A stretch of DNA of 64,000 bases, from assembly GCA_041874755.1 (NCBI GenBank), contig CP102611.1, forward strand, positions 1,054,001 through 1,118,000, written 5' to 3'. Below the pieces are notes generated by a model, which was not told the DNA's origin, did not search any database, and was given only the letters and a program-made list of their open reading frames with translations. This document shows positions 10,259 to 17,886 of this stretch, in pieces. Position numbers and translations under genes: made by a program. Every line of letters begins with the position of its first letter. The first letter of the stretch is position 1. Source of the stretch: Chitinibacter sp. SCUT-21 (GTDB taxonomy: Bacteria; Pseudomonadota; Gammaproteobacteria; Burkholderiales; Chitinibacteraceae).

Positions 10259-10290
10259 AAAAAAATACCGCCAAAATTCGGCGGCATTTT
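10259..10290 (-). terminator. intrinsic terminator of the pat-DUF4332 unit
   Basis: CCGCC at 10268-10272 pairs with GGCGG at 10280-10284. On the minus strand the stem is followed by TATTTTTTT. It lies 19 bp beyond the stop of the DUF4332 gene. Confidence 0.7.
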
Positions 10291-10308
10291 GTCGGTACTT
10301 GGATTGAA

Positions 10309-10713
10309 TTAGTATTCAACACCACGCGGCAACTCTTTGGCTTCTGCAATCCATTTCTCAACTTGAGATAGGCTAGGCGTTGAACCTGCCAGCTTTTTCT
10401 CTTCGTTGGTTTTCGCCAGCGCTTCGGTCAAATTTGCAGCATTACGACGCGCCAGTTCAGCAACCGTATCGACACCGGCCGCCTCAAGCAATTCAGCAAA
10501 TTGACCCGCTACGCCTTTAATGCGGAATAAATCAGCGTGATTAACCCATTTCAAAATCAGCTTACCTGAAATACCCGTTGCCTCAGCCAGCGCATCACGG
10601 CCTTTGGGGGTATTGCCTTTTTCCAATAAGCTTTCAACGGTGGCAACGCCTGCTTCTTTCAATTTTGCAGCGTAAGTTTCACCAACACCTTCAATATCAA
10701 CGATTGCAGTCAT
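10309..10713 (-). CDS. DUF4332 helix-hairpin-helix protein
   Basis: This small acidic protein has 134 residues. The N-terminus (VDIEGVGETYAAKLKEAGV) and the centre (LFRIKGVAGQFAELLEAAGV) are two helix-hairpin-helix repeats of the DUF4332 type, of the form I-x-GVG-x2-YA-x2-L-x-AG. Such folds usually contact nucleic acid or serve as scaffolds; no catalytic residues are apparent. It follows the acetyltransferase gene by 11 bp on the same strand and ends at a good terminator, so the two probably form one transcript. A functional link to the acetyltransferase is unproven. Confidence 0.8.
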   Translation of the reverse strand: MTAIVDIEGVGETYAAKLKEAGVATVESLLEKGNTPKGRDALAEATGISGKLILKWVNHADLFRIKGVAGQFAELLEAAGVDTVAELARRNAANLTEALAKTNEEKKLAGSTPSLSQVEKWIAEAKELPRGVEY

Positions 10714-10724
10714 ACTTACTCCTT

Positions 10725-13406
10725 TTAGCTTAACGGTTTAACGACCCATTTCAGTCCATCATCTTCTGGATGAGGCCCAATACTGAATCCTAAATGTTTC
10801 ATAAAGGCCAGCATAGTCTTATTGCTTGTTAATACTTCACCTTCAATGAGCTTGATATTCATATCACGTGCTGCATTAAACAAAGCGTCCATCAATCTTA
10901 CCCCAAGCCCCTTGCCTTGCCAGCGATCATCGATGACAACGGCAAATTCGCAACTATCGCGGTCAGGATTGGCGGTAAAGCGCGCTACGCCAATGATCAT
11001 TTCCCCGCCTGCAGTTTCAACCGTGGCCACAATCGCCATTTCCCGTGTGTAATCAAGTTGGGTGAATCGGGCGAGCAAAGCTTGCGGCAATGTTTTTAGC
11101 GTACTCATAAAGCGGTTGTAACGGCTTTCGTCAGACAAGTTACTTACGAAAGTTGCGACCAATTCCGCATCTTCGGGGCGTATCGGGCGTAGCGACATTG
11201 GCATGCCATTTTTTAGCTGCGTTAGGCTGGCCAAATGCGCGGGATAGGGGTGAATCGCCATGTGGCTATAGCGGCGCGCTTGCTCTGGTACTGCGGCAAT
11301 GATGATTTTGGCGTCAACAGCGACCACGCCATGTTCATCCGAAACTAAGGGGTTGATGTCCATCTGCTGGATTTGCGGCAATTCGCATACCATTTCGGAC
11401 ACGCGCATCAGCACGTTTTTCACTGCGTCCAAATCAACGGGCTCTTGATTACGAAATGCGCCCAACATTTTTTTCACCCGAGTGCGGCGAATCAGATTAT
11501 CAGCCAGATATTCGTTCAGAGGCGGTAGCGAGACTGCCACATCGTTAAATACCTCGACAGTCACACCACCAAAACCGAAAGTAATCACTGGGCCAAAAGC
11601 GCGATCACGCGAAACGCCCACCATTAATTCGCGCCCCGATTTTTTACCGTGCATAGGCTGAATCACCAAGCCACGGACATTCTCGGCACCCAAGCGCGCT
11701 TGCGCACGCGCGAGCATTTTGTTTGATTCAGATGCCACTTGCACCAAGCTACCCAAATTGAGCACGACACCGTCGATGTCGGTTTTATGCAAAATACCTT
11801 CGGCGTCGATTTTGAGTGCGACAGGTAAGCCCAAGCCCATCGCGGCCGTGACCGCATCGTCGGCCGATTTGGCACGCACGGTCAACGTCACCGGAATATG
11901 GAAAGCACGCAGCAGCGCCTTAGATTCCACCTCGTCCATCACAGTACGCCCGCTGGCGAGCACGCTGTCGATAATCATGCGGGCAGTTTCAAAATCGGGT
12001 GGTTCCAACTCGCCAATCGGCGCTGGCGTTTGCAGCAAGAGTTGCTGGTTGTACTGCCACGAGGCGAGCGAGTAAAAGACTTCAACCGCATTTTCGGGCG
12101 AGCTAAAGTGCGCGCATTGCGCTTTAGATAAGATCTTGCGACTACCCTCCACTTTTTTACCGCCAATCCAAGACAGTAAAATTGGTTTTTCTGTGGTGCG
12201 GCGCAACGCGATCATCGCCTCGGCAGTCGCCATATCGTCGGTGCCCGACTGCGGGGTAAACACGACCAGAACCCCGTCAATATTAGGGTCACGCAAAACA
12301 ATTTCGGTGGCGGCTTTAAAGCGCTCGGCACCGGCATCGCCCAAAATATCGACTGGATTATGATGCTGCGCTTGTGGCGGCAATAATTCATCGAGCTGCT
12401 TGATCGTGTCTTCGCTTAAGCGCGGCAGCTCGACATGCAATTCATGCGCCCGATCGACCGCCATCATGCCCGCGCCAATCCCGTTGGTGATGATCGCCAA
12501 GCGACGGCCTTTGGTTTTGTACGAGCCATCTAGCACGCGCGCAGCGGTGAAGAGCTGATTGATCGAACGCAGGCGTAAGACACCGGCACGTTTGAGCGCG
12601 ACGTCAAACACATCGTCGCCACCAATCAATCGCTCTGAATGCGTGCGACCGATGCGCATTTCATTGTCGTAACGCCCTACTTTTAAGGCCAACACCGCTT
12701 TCGAGCGCGAGGCGGCGCGCAGTGCCGACATAAATAACCGTGCGTCTTTGAGATCTTCGATATACAGCAAAATTGATTTGGTGCGAGGGTCTGCCACCAA
12801 GTAATCGAGCACATCACCGACATCGACATCGGCCGCCGTACCCAAGGACACCACCGATGAAAAACCCAAATCATGCGACTCGGCCCAATCCAAAATCGCC
12901 GACGTTACCGCAGACGATTGCGACACCAAGGCCATGCTGCCGTTTTTGACCTTGCCTTGGTGATTACAGGCTAACAACTTGCTGGGGGCGCGCACAAAGC
13001 CAAATGCCGTAGGCCCAAGAATGCGGATGCCGAATTGCCGCGCTCTAGCCAAGATCTTATCGAGCAATACTTTGCCCTTGGCATCGGTACCGACAAAATC
13101 CCACGACATAATCATCACAAAGCGAATGCCTTGCTTGCCACAGCCTTCGATCAAATCAGCCAGCGTTTTGCTCGGCGTGGTTAAGATTGCGAGGTCAACT
13201 TTCTCGCCCACCTTGGCAATCGATTTCACCGTCGCCAAACCAAACACCGTTTGATTACGCAAGTTCACCGGATAAACTTTGCCAGTAAACCCCGACTCGA
13301 CCAAATTACGCATTACTTTTTCCCCCACCGAACCAACGGTGTCTGAGGCGCCAATCACGGCAATCGAGCGTGGGTCAAACAGTGGGGCTAAGTAATGGGG
13401 TTTCAT
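10725..13406 (-). CDS. Pat/PatZ-type protein acetyltransferase (acyl-CoA synthetase-like domain plus GNAT)
   Basis: The protein has 893 residues. About residues 1-700 form an NDP-forming acyl-CoA synthetase-like region: the CoA-binding start FDPRSIAVIGASD, a THSE segment with H256 near where active synthetases carry their phospho-histidine, and the ATP-grasp part with ALKIDAEGILHKTDIDGVVL. The last 160 residues are a GNAT domain with the acetyl-CoA loop RWQGKGLGVRLM. This is the architecture of Salmonella Pat and E. coli PatZ (YfiQ), which acetylate lysines of acetyl-CoA synthetase and other enzymes. Whether the synthetase part is active cannot be judged. The start 'MKPHYLAPLFDPRSIAVIGAS' region fits the family well. 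Confidence 0.9.
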   Translation of the reverse strand: MKPHYLAPLFDPRSIAVIGASDTVGSVGEKVMRNLVESGFTGKVYPVNLRNQTVFGLATVKSIAKVGEKVDLAILTTPSKTLADLIEGCGKQGIRFVMIMSWDFVGTDAKGKVLLDKILARARQFGIRILGPTAFGFVRAPSKLLACNHQGKVKNGSMALVSQSSAVTSAILDWAESHDLGFSSVVSLGTAADVDVGDVLDYLVADPRTKSILLYIEDLKDARLFMSALRAASRSKAVLALKVGRYDNEMRIGRTHSERLIGGDDVFDVALKRAGVLRLRSINQLFTAARVLDGSYKTKGRRLAIITNGIGAGMMAVDRAHELHVELPRLSEDTIKQLDELLPPQAQHHNPVDILGDAGAERFKAATEIVLRDPNIDGVLVVFTPQSGTDDMATAEAMIALRRTTEKPILLSWIGGKKVEGSRKILSKAQCAHFSSPENAVEVFYSLASWQYNQQLLLQTPAPIGELEPPDFETARMIIDSVLASGRTVMDEVESKALLRAFHIPVTLTVRAKSADDAVTAAMGLGLPVALKIDAEGILHKTDIDGVVLNLGSLVQVASESNKMLARAQARLGAENVRGLVIQPMHGKKSGRELMVGVSRDRAFGPVITFGFGGVTVEVFNDVAVSLPPLNEYLADNLIRRTRVKKMLGAFRNQEPVDLDAVKNVLMRVSEMVCELPQIQQMDINPLVSDEHGVVAVDAKIIIAAVPEQARRYSHMAIHPYPAHLASLTQLKNGMPMSLRPIRPEDAELVATFVSNLSDESRYNRFMSTLKTLPQALLARFTQLDYTREMAIVATVETAGGEMIIGVARFTANPDRDSCEFAVVIDDRWQGKGLGVRLMDALFNAARDMNIKLIEGEVLTSNKTMLAFMKHLGFSIGPHPEDDGLKWVVKPLS

Positions 13407-13540
13407 GGTGGGCTATCCATTGTTTACGGCAGATTTGATTGTATATCGTGCCTTGCTTTCACAATACATCGTGCAGTGCAAAATACATGAAAATGCTTAG
13501 AGAAAGTGATCTAACGCTATCAGTAATGGGCGCTGAGCGA

Positions 13541-13546
13541 TATAAT
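13541..13546 (+). promoter_or_regulatory. -10 element of the ppa promoter
   Basis: A consensus TATAAT lies 58 bases before the ppa start codon. No convincing -35 box is seen 16-18 bases upstream. It is the best promoter candidate in the 198-bp divergent gap between pat and ppa. Confidence 0.5.
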
Positions 13547-13604
13547 CGCGGGGATTTTTCAAACACTAGCCTATCCTCAAACAACACCCTCAGGATCAGA
13601 ACTC

Positions 13605-14135
13605 ATGGACATCAGCAAAATTGCTGCGGGTAAAAACCTGCCAGAAGACTTCAACGTTATTATCGAAATTCCAGCGAACGCGCCACCAGTAAAATACGAA
13701 TTCGACAAAGAATCTGGCGCGATCATCGTTGACCGTTTCGTTGGCACGTCAATGTCTTACCCAATGAACTACGGTTTTGTGCCACACACGCTGTCATTGG
13801 ATGGTGATCCTGTCGACGTATTGGTTTACACCCCATTCCCATTGGCTCCAGGTATGGTGATCAAATGCCGTGCTGTTGGCGTATTGGGCATGGAAGACGA
13901 ATCAGGCATGGACGCAAAAGTAATCGCGGTTCCAGTACCTAAAGTATGCGCAATGTTCGCGCACATCGAAAAACTGGAAGACATTCCAGAATTGTTGCTC
14001 GCGCAAGTAAAACACTACTTCGAGCACTACAAAGATCTGGAAAAAGGCAAATGGGTTAAAGTAACTGGCTGGGGCGATAAAGCTGCAGCGGAAGCTGAAA
14101 TCATGACTAGCTACGAGCGCGCGCAAAAAGCGTAA
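13605..14135 (+). CDS. ppa: inorganic pyrophosphatase (family I)
   Basis: The protein has 176 residues, the same length as the E. coli soluble enzyme. It hydrolyses pyrophosphate in the cytoplasm and pulls biosynthetic reactions forward. The signature DGDPVDVLV, with its metal-binding aspartates, is intact. So are the substrate-site residues in [18 protein letters not shown] and the C-terminal [18 protein letters not shown]. It is a single-gene unit with its own -10 element upstream and a strong bidirectional terminator 20 bp downstream. Confidence 0.98.
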   Translation: MDISKIAAGKNLPEDFNVIIEIPANAPPVKYEFDKESGAIIVDRFVGTSMSYPMNYGFVPHTLSLDGDPVDVLVYTPFPLAPGMVIKCRAVGVLGMEDESGMDAKVIAVPVPKVCAMFAHIEKLEDIPELLLAQVKHYFEHYKDLEKGKWVKVTGWGDKAAAEAEIMTSYERAQKA

Positions 14136-14155
14136 TCTCACGCTTCGCGCCACCA

Positions 14156-14182
14156 AAAACCCGCTCTGGTAGCGGGTTTTTT
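14156..14182 (+). terminator. intrinsic terminator of ppa
   Basis: AACCCGCT and AGCGGGTT pair around a five-base loop and are followed by TTTT. The A-run on the left makes it potentially bidirectional. Confidence 0.9.
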
Positions 14183-14194
14183 AATACCCAGCAT

Positions 14195-14243
14195 TTGTAT
14201 TGCCATCTAAGTCATTTCACAAAAGGCTTAGCAAGATATACCT
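14195..14243. repeat. 49-bp palindromic element, copy 1
   Basis: This is a diverged copy of the 49-bp family. Outer half-sites are TTGTAT and ATACCT, inner arms CTAAG and CTTAG, and the loop contains CATTT at offset 19-23 as in other copies. It lies just after the ppa terminator and upstream of the amtB regulatory region. Confidence 0.55.
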
Positions 14244-14271
14244 ATTGGGTGTTTTACCCACTACCAACACC

Positions 14272-14288
14272 CGCACCAACACTGTGCA
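14272..14288. promoter_or_regulatory. candidate NtrC-type site upstream of amtB
   Basis: The sequence CGCACCAACACTGTGCA is a dyad close to the TGCACC-N5-GGTGCA form of NtrC operators. It is centred about 125 bases upstream of the start expected from the sigma-54 promoter, which is a usual enhancer distance. Each half carries a mismatch. Confidence 0.4.
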
Positions 14289-14378
14289 TCAAATGACCCA
14301 CGCACCAATTTCTAGCATTTACGCATCAGATTTTTACTAAAACCCTTTGCTTTTCCTGCTTTGCACCACATTCGCTCA

Positions 14379-14395
14379 TTGGCATGATCTTTGCT
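14379..14395 (+). promoter_or_regulatory. sigma-54 promoter of amtB
   Basis: TTGGCATGATCTTTGCT matches the -24/-12 consensus. The GG (14381-14382) and GC (14393-14394) are exactly 12 bases apart; only the C after TGGCA is replaced by T. It lies 40 bases before the amtB start codon, so transcription would begin near 14405. This predicts RpoN- and NtrC-dependent expression under nitrogen limitation. Confidence 0.8.
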
Positions 14396-14435
14396 AACAA
14401 TCCTGCCATAAAAATGATCACACACGAGAGTAAAC

Positions 14436-15638
14436 ATGGACGCATTTCGCACCAGTACGGACGTACTGTTTATTTTATTAGGCGCGATTATGATTTTGGC
14501 GATGCACGCCGGCTTTGCTTTTTTAGAGCTAGGCACGGTGCGCAAGAAAAATCAGGTCAATGCGCTGGTTAAAATCCTCACCGACTTTGCCGTATCAACG
14601 ATTGCCTACTTCTTTATCGGTTATAGCGTGGCTTACGGTGTGAATATGATGGCGCCAGTGAGTGAGCTTAACCTCGCTAGCGGCTACGGCATGGTGAAGT
14701 TTTTCTTCTTGGTGACCTTTGCCGCGGCGATTCCAGCGATTATTTCAGGTGGCATCGCCGAGCGAGCGAAGTTTCATCCGCAAACTGCCGCCACATTTAT
14801 CTTGGTCGGGCTGGTCTACCCTTTCTTTGAAGGCATGATCTGGAATAACAACTTTGGTGTACAAGATTGGATGAAGGCCAGCTTTGGTGCGACCTTCCAC
14901 GACTTTGCCGGCTCAGTGGTCGTACACGCGGTGGGGGGTTGGATTGGCTTGGCTGCAGTGCTCCATCTTGGTGCGCGCCGTGGTCGTTACAATAAAGATG
15001 GCCGCATCGCGGCACATCCACCATCAAGCATTCCCTTCTTGGCTTTGGGCGCGTGGATTTTGATCGTTGGCTGGTTTGGCTTTAACGTAATGAGCGCGCA
15101 AAAAATCGAAGGTATTTCTGGCCTAGTGGCAATGAACTCGCTGATGGCGATGGTCGGCGGCACCTTGGCTGCCAGCATCTTGGGAAAAAATGACCCTGGC
15201 TTTATTCATAACGGCCCATTAGCTGGCTTGGTCGCGGTGTGTGCAGGCTCGGACATCATGCACCCACTTGGCGCACTAGTCGTTGGTGCGATTGCTGGTG
15301 GCATGTTTGTGTATCTATTTACGATCACGCAAAACAAATGGAAGATCGACGACGTACTCGGTGTGTGGCCACTGCATGGTCTGTGTGGCGCATGGGGTGG
15401 TATTGCCGCCGGAATCTTTGGTAGCACTGCCTTGGGCGGCATGGGTGGGGTGAGTATCCTTGCGCAAATCGTTGGCACGCTAATGGGTGTCGTGATTGCC
15501 TTTGGCGGCGGTTACATCGTGTACGGCGTGCTGAAGAAAACCGTCGGGATTCGCTTATCGGACGAAGAAGAGTTCAACGGCGCTGATTTGAGCATCCACC
15601 AAATCAGCGCCAGCCCAGAGCGCGAAACCAACTGGTAA
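14436..15638 (+). CDS. amtB: ammonium transporter (Amt family)
   Basis: This 400-residue polytopic membrane protein conducts ammonium or ammonia across the inner membrane. The start MHAGFAFLELGTVRKKNQ, the first pore histidine region HDFAGSVVVHAVGGW and the second in WPLHGLCGAWGGI show the twin-His pore. Unlike E. coli AmtB it has no obvious cleavable N-terminal signal. The usual partner glnK is not adjacent: the gene stands alone, behind a sigma-54 promoter and before a strong terminator. A PII protein encoded elsewhere would be expected to gate it. Confidence 0.96.
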   Translation: MDAFRTSTDVLFILLGAIMILAMHAGFAFLELGTVRKKNQVNALVKILTDFAVSTIAYFFIGYSVAYGVNMMAPVSELNLASGYGMVKFFFLVTFAAAIPAIISGGIAERAKFHPQTAATFILVGLVYPFFEGMIWNNNFGVQDWMKASFGATFHDFAGSVVVHAVGGWIGLAAVLHLGARRGRYNKDGRIAAHPPSSIPFLALGAWILIVGWFGFNVMSAQKIEGISGLVAMNSLMAMVGGTLAASILGKNDPGFIHNGPLAGLVAVCAGSDIMHPLGALVVGAIAGGMFVYLFTITQNKWKIDDVLGVWPLHGLCGAWGGIAAGIFGSTALGGMGGVSILAQIVGTLMGVVIAFGGGYIVYGVLKKTVGIRLSDEEEFNGADLSIHQISASPERETNW

Positions 15639-15685
15639 GCGCGTGCTTCAAGAACCACTTTAGAGTTGTGTTAGTTTTGTGATCA

Positions 15686-15712
15686 AACCCTCCCTAGTGG
15701 AGGGTTTTTTCT
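15686..15712 (+). terminator. intrinsic terminator of amtB
   Basis: AACCCTCC and GGAGGGTT form an 8-bp stem around a five-base loop, followed by TTTT and a further T-rich tract. Confidence 0.9.
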
Positions 15713-15861
15713 TTTTGGCACAGCCGATTGCGCTAACTCCAGCATGAGCGTAGTCATGGTTTGCACACTTCAAAGCGGCGGATGACAAAAGCTGCGCAGC
15801 ACCGATTGGCGCGGTTATACTTATGCCCTTTCGTATCTCCTTGCCTGAAGGTTTGCTCGAT

Positions 15862-16782
15862 ATGTTTGCTCGTTTTCACTCTGCGGCTGCAGCTTTATTT
15901 TGTTCTAGCTTGTTACTGCTCGGTTGCTCGGCCAGCAACGCCGAAAAAAAGGCCGAAACCACGCCAAAAGCGGTTTTGTGGAAGATTGAAAAAGCCAGTG
16001 CAGCACCATCTTGGGTGCTGGCTACGGTGCAAACGCCAGATGGCCATAATGTAGAATTCAAGCCTGAAGTCGAGCCCGCACTTTTGGGCTCAAAATACAT
16101 AGGCACTGAGTTTTTCAGCGATATGCAATCGTCGATTGAGCTCGCCCAAGCCATGGTCAGCAAAGAGGCCACCTTAGAAAAACAACTTGGTGCTGAGCGC
16201 TATGCCAAGGTTAGCGTATTGCTAGCTTCTCGTGGCTACCCTGCTGCGGTATCGGCGAAATTACATCCATGGGCCGCAACAATGTTGCTGTTCTCGCCAT
16301 CGGCAGGCAAAGAAAATGTCCCGATGGATGAATATGTTTTCCAGTATGCCACTGAAACCAATAAGCCTTATTTCGCACTTGAAACGATTGAGCAGCAATT
16401 GAATCCGTTTAAGTCAATCTCGCCGGAACGCCAGCTAATCTTAATCGACGCCTTTATTGAGCACCATACGGCATTGGAAAACGCACACAAGAAAAACATG
16501 GCCGCCTATATTGCGTCGGATTTAAATCAAATTGACCCGTATGCCCAGTTCGAAACCATTGCGCTAGCGAAAGCCGAGCAAGCTTGGTTTAAAGAGTGGC
16601 GCACCAATTTAAAAGCCAATCGCAATAAAGTGCTGGTTGAGCGTCTCAAAACGCCACTGGGCAAAGGCGAATCATTCTTTACCATTGGTGCAGCACAATT
16701 AACTGGCGAAGATGGCCTGCTGAATTCGCTGCGCGCGGCAGGTTACACCGTGAACCCAGTTAAAGCAGAGGCGAAAAAATAA
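15862..16782 (+). CDS. TraB/GumN-family lipoprotein
   Basis: I place the start at ATG 15862, with GAAGG upstream, instead of an in-frame ATG at 15823, because it gives a compact lipoprotein signal. That signal is MFARFHSAAAALF, a hydrophobic stretch and the lipobox LLGC with the lipidated cysteine about residue 21. The mature part has TraB/GumN features: LWKIEKASAAPSWVLATVQ near the start, FALETIEQQL in the middle, and the closing FTIGAAQLTGEDGLLNSLRAAGYTV. These proteins are periplasmic or membrane-anchored with a putative metal-dependent fold; their activity is not well defined. The stop overlaps the start of the aldo/keto reductase (TAATG). Confidence 0.8.
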   Translation: MFARFHSAAAALFCSSLLLLGCSASNAEKKAETTPKAVLWKIEKASAAPSWVLATVQTPDGHNVEFKPEVEPALLGSKYIGTEFFSDMQSSIELAQAMVSKEATLEKQLGAERYAKVSVLLASRGYPAAVSAKLHPWAATMLLFSPSAGKENVPMDEYVFQYATETNKPYFALETIEQQLNPFKSISPERQLILIDAFIEHHTALENAHKKNMAAYIASDLNQIDPYAQFETIALAKAEQAWFKEWRTNLKANRNKVLVERLKTPLGKGESFFTIGAAQLTGEDGLLNSLRAAGYTVNPVKAEAKK

Positions 16783-17819
16783 TGCAATACACACAACTGG
16801 GTCGTTCGGATTTACGCGTTTCTCGCGTCTGTTTGGGCACGATGACTTTTGGAGAACAAAACTCTGAAAGTGATGCACACGAGCAACTCAGTTACGCTGT
16901 GGCGCACGGGGTGAACTTCATCGACACCGCTGAAATGTACCCGGTGCCCGCCAAAGCCGAAACCCAAGGGCTCACAGAGCAATATATTGGCACATGGCTT
17001 AAACAGCAGCCGCGCGACCAACTAATTGTGGCGAGCAAAGTGGCGGGCCCCAATCGCGGTATGGATTGGATTCGCGGTGGACCGCAACTGAGCAGCGCGC
17101 AAATCATCGCCGCCTGCGATGCTTCACTACAACGCCTACAAACCGATTATCTCGACCTTTATCAGATACACTGGCCAGCGCGCCATGTGCCGATGTTTGG
17201 GCAAACCTATTACGAGCCCAGCCAAGAATACGCCAATGCGCCCAGCATACACGAGCAGCTTGGCGCGCTCGATCGCTTAGTGCAAGCGGGCAAGGTGCGC
17301 TATGTCGGCGTATCCAATGAGACCTCATGGGGCGTATCGGAATTTATCAAAGTGGCCGAGCGTGAAAACCTGCCCTTGATTCAGTCGATTCAGAACGTCT
17401 ATAACCTGATCAATCGAAATTTCGATCACGGGCTAACAGAAAACTGCCATCGTGAGCAGATCAGCCTACTGGCCTACAGTCCACTGGCATTTGGGCTGCT
17501 CTCGGGTAAATACATCGACAATCCACAAGCCATTGGGCGAATGACGCAATTTGCCAATTTTGGCGTGCGTTATTTAAAACCACACGTCCCCGCCGCCGTC
17601 GCCGCTTACCATGAATTGGCGCGCGCACACGGCATCAGTAGCGCACAAATGGCATTGGCTTGGCTGTATAGCCGCTGGTACGTCAGCAGCAGCATTATTG
17701 GCGCAACCAGCATGGTCCAGTTGCAAGAAAACATTGGCGCGGCGCAAATCGAATTGAGCGCCGAATTACTCGAGCAGATTGAGCAAATCCACCGCCGCTG
17801 CACCAGTCCTGCACAATAG
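16782..17819 (+). CDS. Tas-like NADP(H)-dependent aldo/keto reductase
   Basis: The protein has 345 residues, about the length of E. coli Tas. The N-terminus MQYTQLGRSDLRVSRVCLGT, the insert MYPVPAKAETQGLTE and the QIHWPARH segment resemble Tas closely. The catalytic tetrad is visible: the Asp and Tyr in NFIDTAEMYPV, the Lys in VASKVAG and the His in QIHWP. The C-terminal NADP-binding region contains IIGATSMVQLQENI. The physiological substrate is unknown. It is coupled to the preceding lipoprotein gene by an overlapping start. A 49-bp palindromic element begins one base after its stop. Confidence 0.92.
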   Translation: MQYTQLGRSDLRVSRVCLGTMTFGEQNSESDAHEQLSYAVAHGVNFIDTAEMYPVPAKAETQGLTEQYIGTWLKQQPRDQLIVASKVAGPNRGMDWIRGGPQLSSAQIIAACDASLQRLQTDYLDLYQIHWPARHVPMFGQTYYEPSQEYANAPSIHEQLGALDRLVQAGKVRYVGVSNETSWGVSEFIKVAERENLPLIQSIQNVYNLINRNFDHGLTENCHREQISLLAYSPLAFGLLSGKYIDNPQAIGRMTQFANFGVRYLKPHVPAAVAAYHELARAHGISSAQMALAWLYSRWYVSSSIIGATSMVQLQENIGAAQIELSAELLEQIEQIHRRCTSPAQ

Positions 17820-17820
17820 A

Positions 17821-17869
17821 GGGTATACAGTCAAAAGCTATATTGATATGAGCCGCCAGCCAAATACCC
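17821..17869. repeat. 49-bp palindromic element, copy 2
   Basis: The ends are a perfect GGGTAT and ATACCC, 49 bp apart. The interior is weakly paired (GCT with AGC). It begins one base after the reductase stop and ends on the last base of the convergent kinase's stop codon. Confidence 0.65.
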
Positions 17870-17886
17870 TAGATGGTATTTGGCTG
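17857..17886. terminator. 12-bp perfect hairpin at the kinase 3' end
   Basis: CAGCCAAATACC and GGTATTTGGCTG pair perfectly around CTAGAT. The hairpin spans the last codons of the kinase and overlaps the right end of the 49-bp element. There is no T-run on either strand, so it may stop convergent transcripts without being a classical terminator. Confidence 0.5.

Larger units (their letters stand above)
9704..10308. other. 605-bp gene-poor stretch, possible vestigial integration site
   Basis: No open frame here has convincing family features or a good start. The sequence holds two direct copies of CCTGCCCCC at 9998-10006 and 10010-10018. G-rich copies of this kind (GGGGGCAGG on the minus strand) are reminiscent of integrase arm-type sites near phage attachment regions. 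A T-loop-like GTTCGAGTCACC lies on the minus strand at about 10230-10241, but its flanks do not pair as a T-arm, so it is not a tRNA. Two minus-strand hairpin terminators lie at 10156-10188 and 10259-10290. An old attachment scar is inference. Confidence 0.35.

Noticed and set aside
13439..13488. possible tenth 49-bp element (GTATATCG ... AAATACAT)
   Set aside because: The spacing between GTAT and ATAC is one base short and the arms pair poorly.
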